NCBI RefSeq assembly: GCF_943733665.1
Contig: NZ_OX030782.1
Span: forward strand, 2,506,501-2,570,500
Origin: Aquimarina sp. Aq107
GTDB taxonomy: Bacteria; Bacteroidota; Bacteroidia; Flavobacteriales; Flavobacteriaceae
Direction: 5' to 3'
Length of the DNA stretch: 64,000 nucleotides
The notes beneath the pieces were generated by a model that worked only from the letters and a program-made list of their open reading frames with translations, was not told the DNA's origin and ran no database searches. A program made the translations under genes and the position numbers. Shown here in pieces: positions 63,540 through 64,000 of this stretch; positions within the stretch are counted from its first letter, which is position 1, and every line of letters starts with the position of its first letter.

Positions 63540-64000
63540 TTAAGATATTAACGGTAATTTAGTTATAAATGTGGAGCCTTTTCCCCGTTCGCTCTCCACC
63601 CATATTTGACCATGATGGTCATCTATTATTCGTTTTACATAGGTTAATCCAAGTCCGTGACCTTTTACATTATGTAGATCACCTGTATGCTCTCGAAAGA
63701 ACTTCTCAAAGATTTTTTTCTGAGCTACCTTACTCATTCCAACTCCTTGATCACGTATCTTAAGCACTATACTATTCTTCACATTTTCTGTATAGATATC
63801 AATTTTAGGTGCTCCTTCGGAATACTTAATTGCATTATCTAAAACATTTACTACTACATTAGTCATATGACTATCATTGGCTAAAATAGAAGATTTCAAT
63901 GCTCCCAAATGTGTTTTCATATACCCTTCTCTATTCTCTACTATTAAAGATACGTGTGTTATTGCATCTTCAATAATATCGTGTAGTTCGAGTGGTTCTT
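63540..64000 (-). CDS. Sensor histidine kinase (partial, N-terminus off the right edge)
   Basis: The minus-strand frame is open from the window edge to the stop at 63540, giving the C-terminal 153 residues. Visible are the end of the dimerisation region (EPLELHDIIEDAITHV), N-box NVLDNAIKYS, G1 DQGVGM, F-box FEKFFR and G2 GHGLGLTYVKRI. The phosphoacceptor His and sensor part lie outside. The downstream regulator gene 3 bp later is its partner. Confidence 0.94.
   Translation of the reverse strand, partial: EPLELHDIIEDAITHVSLIVENREGYMKTHLGALKSSILANDSHMTNVVVNVLDNAIKYSEGAPKIDIYTENVKNSIVLKIRDQGVGMSKVAQKKIFEKFFREHTGDLHNVKGHGLGLTYVKRIIDDHHGQIWVESERGKGSTFITKLPLIS

Noticed and set aside
1..64000. CRISPR array, prophage or insertion sequence
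   Set aside because: No regularly spaced repeats, transposase, integrase or terminal repeats were recognised on either strand.

Overview
The window is a low-GC (about one third G+C by eye), gene-dense chromosome segment of a Flavobacteriaceae bacterium (Bacteroidota), most likely a marine, Aquimarina-like organism. The support comes from several independent features: promoters of the Bacteroidota type (-7 box TAnnTTTG), LytTR-type two-component systems, lipoproteins with Bacteroidota-style lipoboxes, type IX secretion C-terminal sorting domains on a nuclease and a cellulase, a YtxJ-type bacilliredoxin, and housekeeping genes (holA, lpdA, glyA, clpB, smpB, pcm, miaA) in flavobacterial arrangements. 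No IS element, prophage, CRISPR array, rRNA or tRNA gene was recognised. The genus is an inference from overall resemblance, not a search result.

Region 1 to 11 kb: holA (cut by the left edge) is divergent from a stand-alone HsdR-N-type PD-(D/E)XK protein. A family 2 glycosyltransferase, an OmpA-type lipoprotein and a DUF3108 protein follow. Next come a secreted alpha-amylase-family enzyme, the first LytS/LytTR pair, and a secreted small beta protein divergent from an AraC-type regulator. Region 11 to 24.5 kb: a DEAD-box helicase is followed by a tight run ending in a lipoprotein subclass B1 metallo-beta-lactamase and an MsbA-like ABC exporter. After these come DUF3179 and CDGSH proteins, a serine hydrolase, an ExbB-like plus TlpA-like operon, a second LytS/LytTR pair and lpdA.

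Region 24.5 to 39.5 kb: cell-surface proteins (a beta-helix lipoprotein, a leucine-rich-repeat protein, a 1082-residue sortilin-type propeller), a short lspA paralogue with an AhpD-like partner, glyA and fahA. It ends in a compact cluster of a Crp/Fnr regulator, a small membrane protein, a group III truncated haemoglobin and a bacilliredoxin. A Crp/Fnr-type palindrome sits at the class II activator position in front of the membrane protein and haemoglobin genes. Region 39.5 to 50.5 kb: clpB with a candidate operator, a T9SS-exported nuclease, a TetR/thioesterase unit with two near-identical 16-bp operators, a GH5 cellulase, a phytase-esterase-like lipoprotein and a histidine phosphatase.

Region 50.5 to 64 kb: smpB, pcm, a Gfo/Idh oxidoreductase, a 3-hydroxyacyl-CoA dehydrogenase, an M23 peptidase, DUF1015, a YggS-type PLP protein and a DnaQ exonuclease fused to a UvrC-type GIY-YIG/cysteine-cluster half. 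It continues with a degenerate transglutaminase protein and a Kv-like channel with a zinc ribbon overlapping miaA. It ends with a two-component system cut by the right edge. The most noteworthy items are the haemoglobin/Crp control region, the TetR operators, the B1 beta-lactamase operon, the DnaQ-UvrC fusion, the zinc-ribbon channel and the LspA paralogue.
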